Below are positions 16,607-25,326 of a DNA stretch of 64,000 nucleotides, piece after piece (the stretch's first letter is position 1; each line of letters begins with the position of its first letter). Source of the stretch: Streptomyces sp. PTY087I2 (lineage in GTDB: Bacteria; Actinomycetota; Actinomycetes; Streptomycetales; Streptomycetaceae); the NCBI RefSeq assembly GCF_001687325.1, contig NZ_LZRD01000031.1, forward strand, positions 16,819-80,818. The letters are read 5' to 3'. The notes beneath the pieces were generated by a model that did not search any database, had not been told where the DNA came from, and was given only the letters and a program-made list of their open reading frames with translations. A program made the position numbers and the translations under genes.

Positions 16607-17131
16607 ATGAGCACTGCCGAACGCCCGATGCCCCCGCTGGACGCCGACGAACGCACGACCTTGGAGAGTTGGCTCGACTTCTACCGCGCGACCCTCGCCC
16701 AGAAGTGCGCCGACCTGCCGGAGGAGGGCCTGCGCGAGGCGTCGGCGGCGCCCTCGCCGATCACCCTGCTCGGACTGCTCCAGCATCTGGCCGAGGTCGA
16801 GCGGAACTGGTTCCGCCGGGTGCTCGCGGAGGAGGACGCCCCGTTGTTCTTCGCCCCTCCGGCCGGAGGCGGGGACGGAAGCCAGGGCCGCGAAGGGGGC
16901 TGGGAGCTCGCGGAGGACGCCACCTACGCGCAGGCGCTCGCGCGGTGGGAGGGAGAGGTGGCGGCGGCCCGGGAGAACTGCGCGGCGCGGGCGCTCGACG
17001 ACACCAGCCCGTTCATGGGCGGGCGGGTCACGCTGCGCTGGATCTACACGCACATGATCGGCGAGTACGCACGGCACTGCGGCCACGCCGACCTGATCCG
17101 CGAACGCGTGGACGGACGTACGGGGGTCTGA
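16607..17131 (+). CDS. DinB-family protein (DUF664)
   Basis: 174 residues of four-helix-bundle DinB/YfiT type. The likely metal ligands are histidines in LLQHLAEVERNWFRRVL and in YTHMIGEYARHCGHADLIRE. In actinobacteria this superfamily includes mycothiol- and bacillithiol-dependent transferases and many members of unknown activity. The middle holds a Gly-rich insertion (PPAGGGDGSQGREGG). Two in-frame ATGs precede (16598 and 16607); 16607 (MSTAERPMP) has GAAAGG at a suitable distance. Monocistronic; convergent with the inositol gene on the other strand. Confidence 0.87.
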   Translation: MSTAERPMPPLDADERTTLESWLDFYRATLAQKCADLPEEGLREASAAPSPITLLGLLQHLAEVERNWFRRVLAEEDAPLFFAPPAGGGDGSQGREGGWELAEDATYAQALARWEGEVAAARENCAARALDDTSPFMGGRVTLRWIYTHMIGEYARHCGHADLIRERVDGRTGV

Positions 17132-17179
17132 CCCGCTGTCGGACTCCGGGCCTCGGTCCAAGAGGCCGCGGCCCGGGGC

Positions 17180-18121
17180 TCAGAGGGGGGAGCCGGGCCG
17201 TCCGCAGGAGCGGAGGAATTCCCGGGTGCGGCGTGCGATGGGGAGCGGCTTGTCCGGCGGGCACGGGTACATGTCCTGCTCCACGATCGCGAACAGGTCG
17301 ACGCCCAGGGCGCGCGCCGCGTCCAGCACCGGTTCCAGGGCGGGGACCCCGCCGGGCGGTTCGCACATCACGCCCCGGGCCACCGCCGGGCCGAACGGCA
17401 CCTCGTCCGCCACCACCGCCGCCAGGACCTCCGGGTCGACCTGCTTGAGATGGAGGTAGCCGATGCGTTCCCCGTACGTCTCGATGAGCTTGACGCTGTC
17501 GCCGCCGCAGTAGGCGTAGTGCCCGGTGTCCAGGCAGAGCGAGACGAGGTCCGGATCGGTGGCGTCGAGGAAGCGGTTGACGTCCTCCTCGGTGGCGATG
17601 TGGGTGTCGGCGTGCGGGTGGACGACGATCCGCAGCCCGAACCGCTCCCGGACCTCCCTCCCCAGCCGCTCCGTCTGCGCGGTCAGGTCGCGCCACTGCG
17701 CGGGGGTGAGCGTGCGGTCCTCCAGTACCTCGCCCGTCTTGTCGTCGCGCCAGAAGGAGGGGATGACGACCAGGTGTTCGGCGCCCATGGCCCGGGTCAG
17801 CGCGGCGATGTCCGCGACATGCGCCCAGGTCCGGTCCCAGACGTCCGGGCCGTGGTGCAATCCGGTGAAGACGGTTCCGGCGGAGACCGTGAGCCCCCGG
17901 GCGCGCGTCTCGTCGGCCAACCGGGCCGGATCGGTGGGCAGATAGCCGTACGGGCCGAGCTCGATCCACGCGTAGCCGGCCTCGGCCACCTCGTCGAGGA
18001 AGCGTTGCCAGGGCACCTGTTGCGGGTCGTCGGGGAACCAGACGCCCCAGGAGTCGGGAGCCGAGCCGATCCGGATGCGGGCCGAGGAGGGGACGGAGGG
18101 GGTCATAACGCCCAGCCTCAT
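17180..18121 (-). CDS. iolE: inosose dehydratase-like TIM-barrel protein (IolE/IolH type)
   Basis: 313 residues of the AP endonuclease 2/xylose isomerase-like TIM-barrel family. RIGSAPDSWGVWFPDDPQQ near the N-terminus is typical of IolE, which dehydrates 2-keto-myo-inositol to the trihydroxycyclohexane-dione that IolD hydrolyses. Metal-site residues are visible in VHPHADTH, LCLDTGH and YLHLKQVD, with a late glutamate in FAIVEQDMY. Starts at 18121 and 18106 are both possible; the second ATG gives a protein without the MRLGV lead. It is divergent from iolC over 143 bases. IolH-like proteins have the same fold, so IolE is assigned by the SAPDSWG motif and context. Confidence 0.85.
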   Translation of the reverse strand: MRLGVMTPSVPSSARIRIGSAPDSWGVWFPDDPQQVPWQRFLDEVAEAGYAWIELGPYGYLPTDPARLADETRARGLTVSAGTVFTGLHHGPDVWDRTWAHVADIAALTRAMGAEHLVVIPSFWRDDKTGEVLEDRTLTPAQWRDLTAQTERLGREVRERFGLRIVVHPHADTHIATEEDVNRFLDATDPDLVSLCLDTGHYAYCGGDSVKLIETYGERIGYLHLKQVDPEVLAAVVADEVPFGPAVARGVMCEPPGGVPALEPVLDAARALGVDLFAIVEQDMYPCPPDKPLPIARRTREFLRSCGRPGSPL

Positions 18122-18156
18122 GGCCCGTGCGGAAGAGTGTCAAGGGTTCGTCCGAA

Positions 18157-18166
18157 TGTCCGGACA
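18157..18166. promoter_or_regulatory. candidate operator in the divergent iol promoter
   Basis: TGTCCGGACA is a perfect 10-bp palindrome six bases before the -35 of the iolC promoter, and a related TGTTGACA follows it. It sits in the middle of the iolE/iolC divergent region, where a repressor could control both sides. The regulator is not encoded in the window. Confidence 0.5.
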
Positions 18167-18171
18167 AAATG

Positions 18172-18201
18172 TTGACAGGGTTCCGGGCGGAGGGCTAGAC
18201 C
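18172..18201 (+). promoter_or_regulatory. candidate promoter of the iolC operon
   Basis: TTGACA (18172-18177), 18 bases, TAGACC (18196-18201), close to the streptomycete housekeeping consensus. The predicted start of transcription is about 55 bases before the iolC start codon. Confidence 0.6.
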
Positions 18202-18264
18202 TGGGACCGGCCGGCCACCGGCGGGCGAACCGGCGGGGCGATGCGGTGGTGCGAAGGGATGGGA

Positions 18265-19725
18265 ATGCCTGAGCCGTACGACGTGATCACCATGGGGCGG
18301 ATCGGGGTTGACCTCTACCCGTTGGAGGTCGGGGTACCACTCGCCCGGGTCGAGACGTTCGGCAAGTTCCTCGGTGGTTCTCCGGCGAACGTCGCGGTGG
18401 CGGCGGCACGGCAGGGACGGCGTACGGCCGTCATCACCCGGACCGGGCAGGACCCCTTCGGTGCCTACCTCCACCAGGAACTGGAACGGTTCGGCGTGGA
18501 CCCCCGCTGGGCGACGGCCGTCGCGGAGTATCCGACCCCGGTCACCTTCTGCGAGATCTTCCCGCCGGACGACTTCCCGCTCTACTTCTACCGGCGGCCC
18601 AAGGCCCCCGATCTGGAGATCCACGCGCCGGACCTCGATCTGGACGCCGTGCGCGACGCCAGGATCTTCTGGATGACGGGCACCGGCCTCAGCGCCGAAC
18701 CGAGCCGGTCCGCCACGCTGGCCGCTCTCCGCGCCCGCAGCGAGAGCGCCGCCGCGCGGGCCGACCGCTCGGCGGCCGCCCCAGGACGTACGGCGACCGT
18801 CTTCGACCTCGACTGGCGGCCCATGTTCTGGGACGGGGGCGACGACAGCGCCGAGGCGCCCGCGCGGTACCGCGAAGCGCTGGCCCATGCCACGGTCGCC
18901 GTCGGCAACGTCGACGAGTGCGCCATCGCGACCGGGGAGCGCGAACCGTACGCGGCGGCCCGGGCCCTGCTCGCGGCCGGGGTGGAGCTCGCCGTCGTCA
19001 AGCAGGGGCCGAAGGGCGTGCTCGCCGTGCACCGCGACGGCACCACCGCCGACTGCCCGCCGCTGCCGGTCGAGGTGGTCAACGGCCTGGGCGCCGGGGA
19101 CGCGTTCGGGGGCGCGCTCTGCCACGGGCTGCTCGCCGGATGGCCCCTGGACCGCGTCGTACGGTACGCGAACGCGGCCGGCGCCATCGTCGCCGCCCGG
19201 CTGGCCTGCTCGTCCGCGATGCCGTTCCCGGAGGAGGTGGAGGAGGCCGTGGCGGCGGGTGCGGTGACGACGAACCTCGCGGCTGGGGCGGACTCGGGCG
19301 GTGAGGCCCACCAGGGCGCTCCGCCCGCTCCGGGCGTCGCGGCCGCTCCGGAGGCTCCGGCCGCCCCGGACGCCGCAGCTCATCCCGAGACTCCGGCCAC
19401 CCCGGGCGATGCGGCCTGTCCGGAGACCCCGGCCCACCAGGGCGCTCCGCCCGCTCCGGGCGTCGCGGCCGCTCCGGAGGCTCCGGGCGCCCCGGGCGCC
19501 GCAGCTCATCCCGGGGCTCCGGCCGCCCCGGGCGATGCGGCCCGTCCGGAGACCCCGGCCGCCCCGGGCACTCCGCCCGCCCCGGGCGGTGAGGCCCACC
19601 GAGGAGCCCCGCCCGCCCCGGGCACGGCCACTCACCCCGCCCCTCCGGCCGGCCCGGGGGAGGCCGCTCACCTCGCCCCGGACACGGCCACCCCCAACAC
19701 CCCCCGCCCCGGAGCCGGCTCATGA
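18265..19725 (+). CDS. iolC: 5-dehydro-2-deoxygluconokinase with long low-complexity tail
   Basis: 486 residues. The first 335 or so are a PfkB-family sugar kinase: TMGRIGVDLYP and the GGSPANVAVAAARQG substrate region at the start, and the catalytic NGLGAGDAFGGALCHG signature near 275-290. IolC phosphorylates 2-deoxy-5-keto-gluconate. The remaining about 145 residues are an Ala/Pro/His-rich tail made largely of two 42-residue repeats, absent from ordinary IolC proteins (about 320-340 residues). I chose the ATG at 18265 because GAAGGG lies seven bases ahead; 18241 and 18259 are alternatives. Its stop overlaps the aldolase start (ATGA), the first of three such overlaps in the operon. Confidence 0.93.
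   Translation: MPEPYDVITMGRIGVDLYPLEVGVPLARVETFGKFLGGSPANVAVAAARQGRRTAVITRTGQDPFGAYLHQELERFGVDPRWATAVAEYPTPVTFCEIFPPDDFPLYFYRRPKAPDLEIHAPDLDLDAVRDARIFWMTGTGLSAEPSRSATLAALRARSESAAARADRSAAAPGRTATVFDLDWRPMFWDGGDDSAEAPARYREALAHATVAVGNVDECAIATGEREPYAAARALLAAGVELAVVKQGPKGVLAVHRDGTTADCPPLPVEVVNGLGAGDAFGGALCHGLLAGWPLDRVVRYANAAGAIVAARLACSSAMPFPEEVEEAVAAGAVTTNLAAGADSGGEAHQGAPPAPGVAAAPEAPAAPDAAAHPETPATPGDAACPETPAHQGAPPAPGVAAAPEAPGAPGAAAHPGAPAAPGDAARPETPAAPGTPPAPGGEAHRGAPPAPGTATHPAPPAGPGEAAHLAPDTATPNTPRPGAGS
19309..19560 (+). repeat. 126-bp tandem duplication in iolC tail
   Basis: Units 19309-19434 and 19435-19560 are nearly identical and in frame, each coding for 42 residues beginning HQGAPPAPGVAAAPEAP. 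Degenerate shorter repeats of the same composition continue to about 19690. Confidence 0.9.
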
Positions 19726-20633
19726 CGCCGTTCGCGCCCACCCTCTCCGCGCTCGTCCGGCTGCGGGCCGAGCGGCCCGAAGCCGTTGCCGAGGCCGCCG
19801 CGCGGCGGAAGCGGCGGCGGCTGATCCGGCAGCCCGGCGAACAGTTGATGATCATCGCGGCCGATCACCCCGCGCGCGGCGCGCTCGCCGTGGGGGACCG
19901 GTCCCTCGCCATGGCCAACCGCTTCGAGCTGCTGGAACGGCTCTGCCTCGCCCTCTCCCGCCCCGGCGTCGACGGCGTGCTCGCATCGGCCGACGTGCTG
20001 GACGACCTCCTCCTGCTCGGAGCCCTGGAGGACAAGGTCGTCATGGGCTCCATGAACCGCGGCGGCCTCGCGGGCGCGGCCTTCGAGCTCGACGACCGGT
20101 TCACCGGCTACCGCCCCGACGACCTGGTCCGGCAGGGGTTCGACGCCGGGAAGCTGCTGCTCCGCATCGACCACGACGACCCCGGTTCGCTGGACACCCT
20201 GCACACCGCCGCCCGGACCATCGACGCGATGGCCGCCCACCGGCTGCCCGTCTTCGTCGAGCCGTTCCTCTGCCGCCGCGTCGACGGCCGCCTCCGCAAC
20301 GACCTCGGGGCCGCCGCCGTGGCCACCTCCATCGCCATCGCGTCGGGCCTCGCCGGGACCTCCGCGTACACCTGGCTGAAGGTGCCCGTCACCGACGACC
20401 CCGACGCCATGGGCCGGGCGATGGAGGCCTCCACCCTGCCCGCCGTCCTGCTCGGCGGCGAGGTCGGCGACGACCAGGACGCCGCGTACGGGAAGTGGCG
20501 CGACGCGCTGCGGCTGCCCACCGTACGGGGGCTGGTCGTGGGGCGCTCGCTGCTCTATCCGGCCGACGGGGACGTGACGACCGCCGTCGACACCGCCGTA
20601 TCGCTGCTCCAGCCGGGTAGGGAAGGGCCATGA
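19722..20633 (+). CDS. Cgl0158-type aldolase of inositol catabolism
   Basis: 303 residues of the (beta/alpha)8 aldolase fold. The segments IIAADHPARGALAVGD, DGVLASADVLDDLLLLG and VVMGSMNRGGL are those of the actinobacterial Cgl0158 family, annotated as deoxyribose-phosphate-aldolase-like and considered to replace IolJ by splitting 2-deoxy-5-keto-gluconate 6-phosphate into dihydroxyacetone phosphate and malonate semialdehyde. Candidate Schiff-base lysines are in TWLKVPVTD and DAGKLLLRID. It overlaps iolC and iolB by four bases on each side, so it is translated with them. The family call is secure; the exact substrate is inferred from the operon. Confidence 0.85.
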   Translation: MTPFAPTLSALVRLRAERPEAVAEAAARRKRRRLIRQPGEQLMIIAADHPARGALAVGDRSLAMANRFELLERLCLALSRPGVDGVLASADVLDDLLLLGALEDKVVMGSMNRGGLAGAAFELDDRFTGYRPDDLVRQGFDAGKLLLRIDHDDPGSLDTLHTAARTIDAMAAHRLPVFVEPFLCRRVDGRLRNDLGAAAVATSIAIASGLAGTSAYTWLKVPVTDDPDAMGRAMEASTLPAVLLGGEVGDDQDAAYGKWRDALRLPTVRGLVVGRSLLYPADGDVTTAVDTAVSLLQPGREGP

Positions 20634-21565
20634 CGACGGATCACCCCGACCCGGGGCAGCGCCAGGGACAGCACCACAACCGGCACCGGTTCCACCTGCC
20701 GGCCGGCAGCGCCGCGCCCGGGGCGTACGCCGTCGACATCGATCCCGGACGGGCCGGCTGGGACCGTTCCGCCCTGCGGGTGCTGGAGCTGGAACCGGGC
20801 GGTGTTCACACGCTCGTCACCGGGGACAGCGAATGGGTCGTCCTGCCGTTGGCCGGTGGCTGTACGGTGCGTATCGCAGGTGAGACCTTTGAACTGCGGG
20901 GCCGGGAGAGCGTGTTCAGCGGGGTCTCCGACTTCGCCTACGTACCGCGCGACGCCCACGCACAGATCGCCTCCGGCGCAGGAGGCCGCTTCGCCCTGGC
21001 AGGAGCGAAGTGCGAGCGACGACTCCCCGCTCGCTACGGCCCCGCGCCGGAGGTACCCGTCGAGCTGCGCGGTTCCGGGACCTGCTCCCGCCAGGTGAAC
21101 AACTTCGCCGCCGCCGACACCTTCGACTGCGACCGGCTGATCGCCGTCGAGGTCCTCACCCCCGGCGGCAACTGGTCCTCCTACCCGCCCCACAAACACG
21201 ACGAGCACGTGCCGGGCGAGGAGTGCGAACTGGAGGAGATCTACTACTTCGAGGTGCAGGACGGCGGGCTCGGCTACCACCGCGTCTCCCCGTCGCGCGA
21301 CGGCGGTACGGACGTCCTCGCCGAAGTCCGTACAGGCGACGTGGTCCTCATCCCCGACGGCTGGCACGGCCCGTCCATCGCCCCGCCCGGCCGGACGCTG
21401 TACTACCTGAACGTGATGGCCGGGCCGGGGGAGGAGCGCGCCTGGCTGATCCGCGACCATCCCGACCACCGGTGGATCCGCGACACCTGGCCGGACGAGC
21501 CGATCGACGCCAGACTCCCGCTCTACACGGCGCATCCGTCGCCCGGCCCGGAGGTAACGCCTTGA
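20630..21565 (+). CDS. iolB: 5-deoxy-glucuronate isomerase
   Basis: 311-residue double-cupin protein of the IolB family, converting 5-deoxy-glucuronate to 2-deoxy-5-keto-gluconate. The metal-binding cupin residues are visible in PHKHDEHVPGEECELEEIYY and in IPDGWHGPSIAPPG; the first cupin includes the less conserved VVLPLAGGCTVRIAGETFEL. Start ATG at 20630 overlaps the preceding stop and follows GGGAAGGG. The product works between IolD and IolC. Length is normal for the family (270-310) with a slightly longer His/Gln-rich N-terminus (HPDPGQRQGQHHNRH). Confidence 0.94.
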   Translation: MTTDHPDPGQRQGQHHNRHRFHLPAGSAAPGAYAVDIDPGRAGWDRSALRVLELEPGGVHTLVTGDSEWVVLPLAGGCTVRIAGETFELRGRESVFSGVSDFAYVPRDAHAQIASGAGGRFALAGAKCERRLPARYGPAPEVPVELRGSGTCSRQVNNFAAADTFDCDRLIAVEVLTPGGNWSSYPPHKHDEHVPGEECELEEIYYFEVQDGGLGYHRVSPSRDGGTDVLAEVRTGDVVLIPDGWHGPSIAPPGRTLYYLNVMAGPGEERAWLIRDHPDHRWIRDTWPDEPIDARLPLYTAHPSPGPEVTP

Positions 21566-23664
21566 GCCCGAAGAGCCCCGCGAGCCATACGAGCCCCGCC
21601 GGCCCCACCGGCCCTGCCAGCCCCGCGAGCCATACGAGCCCCACCGGCCCCACCAGCCCCGCGACCCCTGTCAGCCCCACGAGCCCCGCCAGTCCCGCGA
21701 GCCCGAAGAGCCACACCCCCGCCCCCACCCGCCGTCTGACCACCGCTCAGGCCCTGGTCGCCTTCCTGGCCCGGCAGTACACCGAGCGCGACGGCCGCCG
21801 GCAGCGGCTGATCAGCGCCACCTGGGGCATCTTCGGCCACGGCAACGTCGCGGGCATCGGCCAGGCACTCGTGGAAGCGGCGGCGGGCGGCGGCCCCGGC
21901 GGAACCGCCCACGGCACCGGAAACGGGGCCGGACACCGCATGCCCTACCTCCAGGGCCGCAACGAACAGGCCATGGTGCACGCGGCCGTGGGGTACGCCC
22001 GGCAGTCCGGCCGGCTCTCCGCCCAGGCGGTGACCACCTCCATCGGCCCGGGCGCCACCAACCTCGTCACCGGGGCCGCCCTCGCCACGATCAACCGGCT
22101 GCCCGTCCTGCTCCTGCCCGGCGACACCTTCGCGACCCGGCCCGCCGACCCCGTACTGCAACAGCTCGAAGTGCCGTACGCCGGTGACGTGTCCGTCAAC
22201 GACTGTCTGCGGCCGGTCTCGCGCTACTTCGACCGGATCACCCGGCCGGAGGCGCTGATTCCGGCCGCTCTCCAGGCGATGCGGGTCCTCGCCGACCCCG
22301 CCGAGACCGGGGCCGTGACGCTCGCGCTGCCGCAGGACGTGCAGGCGGAGGCGTACGACTGGCCGGAGGAGTTCTTCGCCGAGCGCGACTGGCACATCCG
22401 CAGGCCTGCCCCCGACACGCACGAACTGGACGCGGCGGTACGGGCGATCCGCTCCGCCCGCCGCCCCCTCATCGTCGCGGGCGGCGGGGTCCGGCACAGC
22501 GCCGCCGAGGAGACGCTCGCCGCGTTCACCGCCGCGACCCGCATCCCGGTCGCCTCCACCCAGGCGGGCAAGGGCGCGCTCCGCCACGACCACCCGGCCG
22601 ACGTCGGCGGCATCGGCCACACCGGCACCGCCACGGCAGACGACCTGGCCCGCACCGCCGACCTGGTGATCGGCATCGGCACCCGCTTCTCCGACTTCAC
22701 CACCGCCTCCGGCACCCTCTTCTCGAACCCGGCCGTCCGCTTCCTCCACCTCAACATCGCCGCCTTCGACGCCCACAAGCTGGCCGCCCTCCCCCTGGTC
22801 GCCGACGCCCGCGCGGGCCTTGAGGCGCTCACGGCCGCCCTCGCCGGACGCGGATACCGGGTCGATCCGGCGTACGAGACGGAGTACGCCGGCGCGAAGG
22901 AGGCGTGGGAGGAACGGGTCGAGGCATCCTTCGCCACCCCCGACCCCACCGCGCGCCCCACCCAGGCCCAGGTCCTGGGCCTGCTCGACACCCTGGTCAC
23001 CGAGGAGGACATCCTCATCAACGCCGCGGGCTCCCTCCCCGGCGACCTGCACAAACTCTGGCGGACCCGCTCCCGCGACCAGTACCACGTGGAGTACGGC
23101 TACTCCTGCATGGGCTACGAGATCCCGGCGGCGATCGGCGTCCTGCTCGCCGCCGGAACCCAACAGCGGACCCGCCCCGTCTGGGCCCTGGTGGGCGACG
23201 GCACGTACCTGATGAACCCCACCGAGATCGTCACCGCGGTACAGGAGAATCTCCCCCTCAAACTGCTGATCCTCCAGAACCACGGGTACGCCTCCATCGG
23301 CGGCCTCTCCGAGTCGGTCGGCGCCGAACGCTTCGGCACCGCCTACCGCCACCGCGACGCCGACGGCGGTTTCACCGGCCCGCCGCTCCCCGTCGACCTG
23401 GCCGCCAACGCGGCCTCCCTCGGTCTGCGGGTCCTGCGCGCCACCACGGTCGACGACCTGCGCAAAGCCCTCTCCGAGGCGCGCGACGCGGAGGGCCCCA
23501 CTTGTGTCTACGTCGAGACCGAAACGCCCGACACAGTGTCGGGCCCCCCTCCGGCGCAGGCGTGGTGGGATGTTCCGGTAGCCGAAACCGCGAGCCGGCC
23601 GGCGGCGGTGAGGGCCCGGGAGGAGTACGACCGCCGGGTCGCCGCCCGACGCCGCCACCTGTGA
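21562..23664 (+). CDS. iolD: trihydroxycyclohexane-1,2-dione hydrolase with repeat N-terminus
   Basis: 700-residue thiamine-diphosphate enzyme that opens the ring of 3D-trihydroxycyclohexane-1,2-dione to 5-deoxy-glucuronate. After an N-terminal Ser/Pro/Thr/Gly-rich stretch (2-55) come the PYR domain (TTAQALVAFLARQY, with the catalytic glutamate region LQGRNEQAMVHA), central domain, and PP domain with GDGTYLMNPTEIVTAV and the N of LQNHGYASIGG. The start is a TTG at 21562 overlapping the iolB stop (TTGA) with a full GGAGG seven bases ahead; the frame extends far upstream inside iolB but without this site. Normal IolD proteins are about 620-650 residues, so the repeat stretch is an addition. Confidence 0.93.
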   Translation: MSPKSPASHTSPAGPTGPASPASHTSPTGPTSPATPVSPTSPASPASPKSHTPAPTRRLTTAQALVAFLARQYTERDGRRQRLISATWGIFGHGNVAGIGQALVEAAAGGGPGGTAHGTGNGAGHRMPYLQGRNEQAMVHAAVGYARQSGRLSAQAVTTSIGPGATNLVTGAALATINRLPVLLLPGDTFATRPADPVLQQLEVPYAGDVSVNDCLRPVSRYFDRITRPEALIPAALQAMRVLADPAETGAVTLALPQDVQAEAYDWPEEFFAERDWHIRRPAPDTHELDAAVRAIRSARRPLIVAGGGVRHSAAEETLAAFTAATRIPVASTQAGKGALRHDHPADVGGIGHTGTATADDLARTADLVIGIGTRFSDFTTASGTLFSNPAVRFLHLNIAAFDAHKLAALPLVADARAGLEALTAALAGRGYRVDPAYETEYAGAKEAWEERVEASFATPDPTARPTQAQVLGLLDTLVTEEDILINAAGSLPGDLHKLWRTRSRDQYHVEYGYSCMGYEIPAAIGVLLAAGTQQRTRPVWALVGDGTYLMNPTEIVTAVQENLPLKLLILQNHGYASIGGLSESVGAERFGTAYRHRDADGGFTGPPLPVDLAANAASLGLRVLRATTVDDLRKALSEARDAEGPTCVYVETETPDTVSGPPPAQAWWDVPVAETASRPAAVRAREEYDRRVAARRRHL
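21574..21660 (+). repeat. 45-bp repeat at the start of iolD
   Basis: AGCCCCGCGAGCCATACGAG occurs at 21574 and again at 21619, 45 bases apart, followed by related Ser-Pro-coding triplets to about 21720. It encodes the SPASHTSP/GPTGP segment ahead of the enzyme domain. Confidence 0.8.
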
Positions 23665-23738
23665 AGCCGGCCCCGCGCCCGCATCGAGCGCCGAAGACCC
23701 GAAGCCCGGCCGAAGCCTGAAGCCCGAAGGAGTACGTC

Positions 23739-25241
23739 ATGACGAAGACCGTCAACCACTGGATCGGCGGCAAGACAGTGGAGGGCACGTCGGGCCAGTA
23801 CGGTCCCGTCACCGACCCGGCCACCGGCGCGGTCACCACGCAGGTGGCGCTGGCCTCCGCCGAGGAGGTCGACGCGGCCGTGGCGGCGGCGAAGGCCGCG
23901 TACGCCACCTGGGGCACCTCCTCGCTCGCCCAGCGCACCGCGGTCCTCTTCCGCTACCGCGCGCTGCTCGACGCCCACCGCGACGACATCGCCGCGCTGA
24001 TCACCGCCGAGCACGGCAAGGTGCACTCGGACGCGCTGGGCGAGGTCGCCCGGGGTCTGGAGATCGTCGAGCTGGCGTGCGGGATCACCACCCAGCTCAA
24101 GGGCGAGCTGTCCACCCAGGTATCCAACCGGGTGGACGTCTCGTCCATCCGCCAGTCGCTGGGCGTGGTCGCGGGCATCACCCCGTTCAACTTCCCGGCC
24201 ATGGTGCCGATGTGGATGTTCCCGCTGGCGATCGCGTGCGGCAACACGTTCGTGCTGAAGCCGAGCGAGAAGGACCCGTCGGCGGCCAATCTGCTGGCCG
24301 AGCTGGCGGCGGAGGCGGGTCTTCCGGACGGCGTGCTCAACGTCGTCCACGGGGACAAGGTCGCGGTGGACGCCCTCCTCGCCCACCCCGACGTGGCCGC
24401 CGTCTCCTTCGTCGGCTCCACCCCCATCGCCCGCTACATCCACGCCACCGCCTCCGCCAACGGCAAGCGCGTCCAGGCGCTCGGCGGCGCGAAGAACCAC
24501 ATGCTCGTCCTCCCGGACGCCGACCTGGACGCGGCCGCCGACGCGGCGGTCTCGGCGGCGTACGGCTCCGCCGGTGAGCGCTGCATGGCGATCTCCGCCG
24601 TCGTCGCGGTCGGCGCGATCGGCGACGAGCTGGTGGCCAAGATCCGCGAGCGCGCCGAGAAGATCAAGATCGGCCCCGGCAACGACCCCACCTCCGAGAT
24701 GGGCCCCCTGATCACCGCCGCCCACCGCGACAAGGTCGCCTCGTACGTCACGGGCGCCGCCGCCCAGGGCGCCGAGGTCGTCCTCGACGGCACGGGCCAC
24801 ACGGTCGAGGGCTTCGAGAACGGCCACTGGATCGGCCTCTCCCTCCTGGACAAGGTCTCCACCGACTCCGACGCCTACAAGGACGAGATCTTCGGCCCGG
24901 TCCTGTGTGTGCTCCGCGTGGAGTCGTACGAGGACGGCGTCGCCCTCATGAACGCCTCGCCGTTCGGCAACGGCACCGCGATCTTCACCCGCGACGGCGG
25001 CGCGGCCCGCCGCTTCCAGCTGGAGATCCAGGCGGGCATGGTCGGCGTCAACGTGCCGATCCCGGTCCCCGTGGGCTACCACTCCTTCGGCGGCTGGAAG
25101 GACTCGCTCTTCGGCGACCACCACATCTACGGCAACGACGGCGTGCACTTCTACACCCGCGGCAAGGTCACCACCACCCGCTGGCCCGACCCGGCCGACG
25201 CCCCGGCAGGCGTCGACCTGGGCTTCCCGCGCAACCACTGA
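23739..25241 (+). CDS. mmsA: CoA-acylating methylmalonate-semialdehyde dehydrogenase
   Basis: 500 residues of the aldehyde dehydrogenase superfamily. Features: GITPFNFPAMVPMWMFPLAIACGN and LKPSEKDPSA of the nucleotide-binding part, the catalytic cysteine in GSAGERCMAISAVV, and GMVGVNVPIPVPVGYHSFGGWK near the end, typical of MmsA/IolA. The enzyme turns malonate semialdehyde from inositol (or methylmalonate semialdehyde from valine) into acetyl- or propionyl-CoA. ATG at 23739 follows GAAGGAG; 74 bases separate it from iolD, so it may share the transcript or have its own promoter. A terminator hairpin follows. It completes the inositol route in this cluster, apart from the inositol 2-dehydrogenase (IolG) and a transporter, which I do not find here. 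Confidence 0.95.
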   Translation: MTKTVNHWIGGKTVEGTSGQYGPVTDPATGAVTTQVALASAEEVDAAVAAAKAAYATWGTSSLAQRTAVLFRYRALLDAHRDDIAALITAEHGKVHSDALGEVARGLEIVELACGITTQLKGELSTQVSNRVDVSSIRQSLGVVAGITPFNFPAMVPMWMFPLAIACGNTFVLKPSEKDPSAANLLAELAAEAGLPDGVLNVVHGDKVAVDALLAHPDVAAVSFVGSTPIARYIHATASANGKRVQALGGAKNHMLVLPDADLDAAADAAVSAAYGSAGERCMAISAVVAVGAIGDELVAKIRERAEKIKIGPGNDPTSEMGPLITAAHRDKVASYVTGAAAQGAEVVLDGTGHTVEGFENGHWIGLSLLDKVSTDSDAYKDEIFGPVLCVLRVESYEDGVALMNASPFGNGTAIFTRDGGAARRFQLEIQAGMVGVNVPIPVPVGYHSFGGWKDSLFGDHHIYGNDGVHFYTRGKVTTTRWPDPADAPAGVDLGFPRNH

Positions 25242-25265
25242 CCGACGCCCCGACACCCCCGGCCC

Positions 25266-25299
25266 GCCCGGGCACCCGGCGAAATCCGGATGCCCGGGC
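25266..25299 (+). terminator. terminator hairpin after mmsA
   Basis: GCCCGGGCA (25266-25274) pairs with TGCCCGGGC (25291-25299), with an inner CCGG/CCGG stem and a CGAAAT loop. It ends the inositol operon 25 bases after the mmsA stop. Confidence 0.8.
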
Positions 25300-25326
25300 G
25301 CTGCCGTCTCCCGCGTCCTGGGGCCC

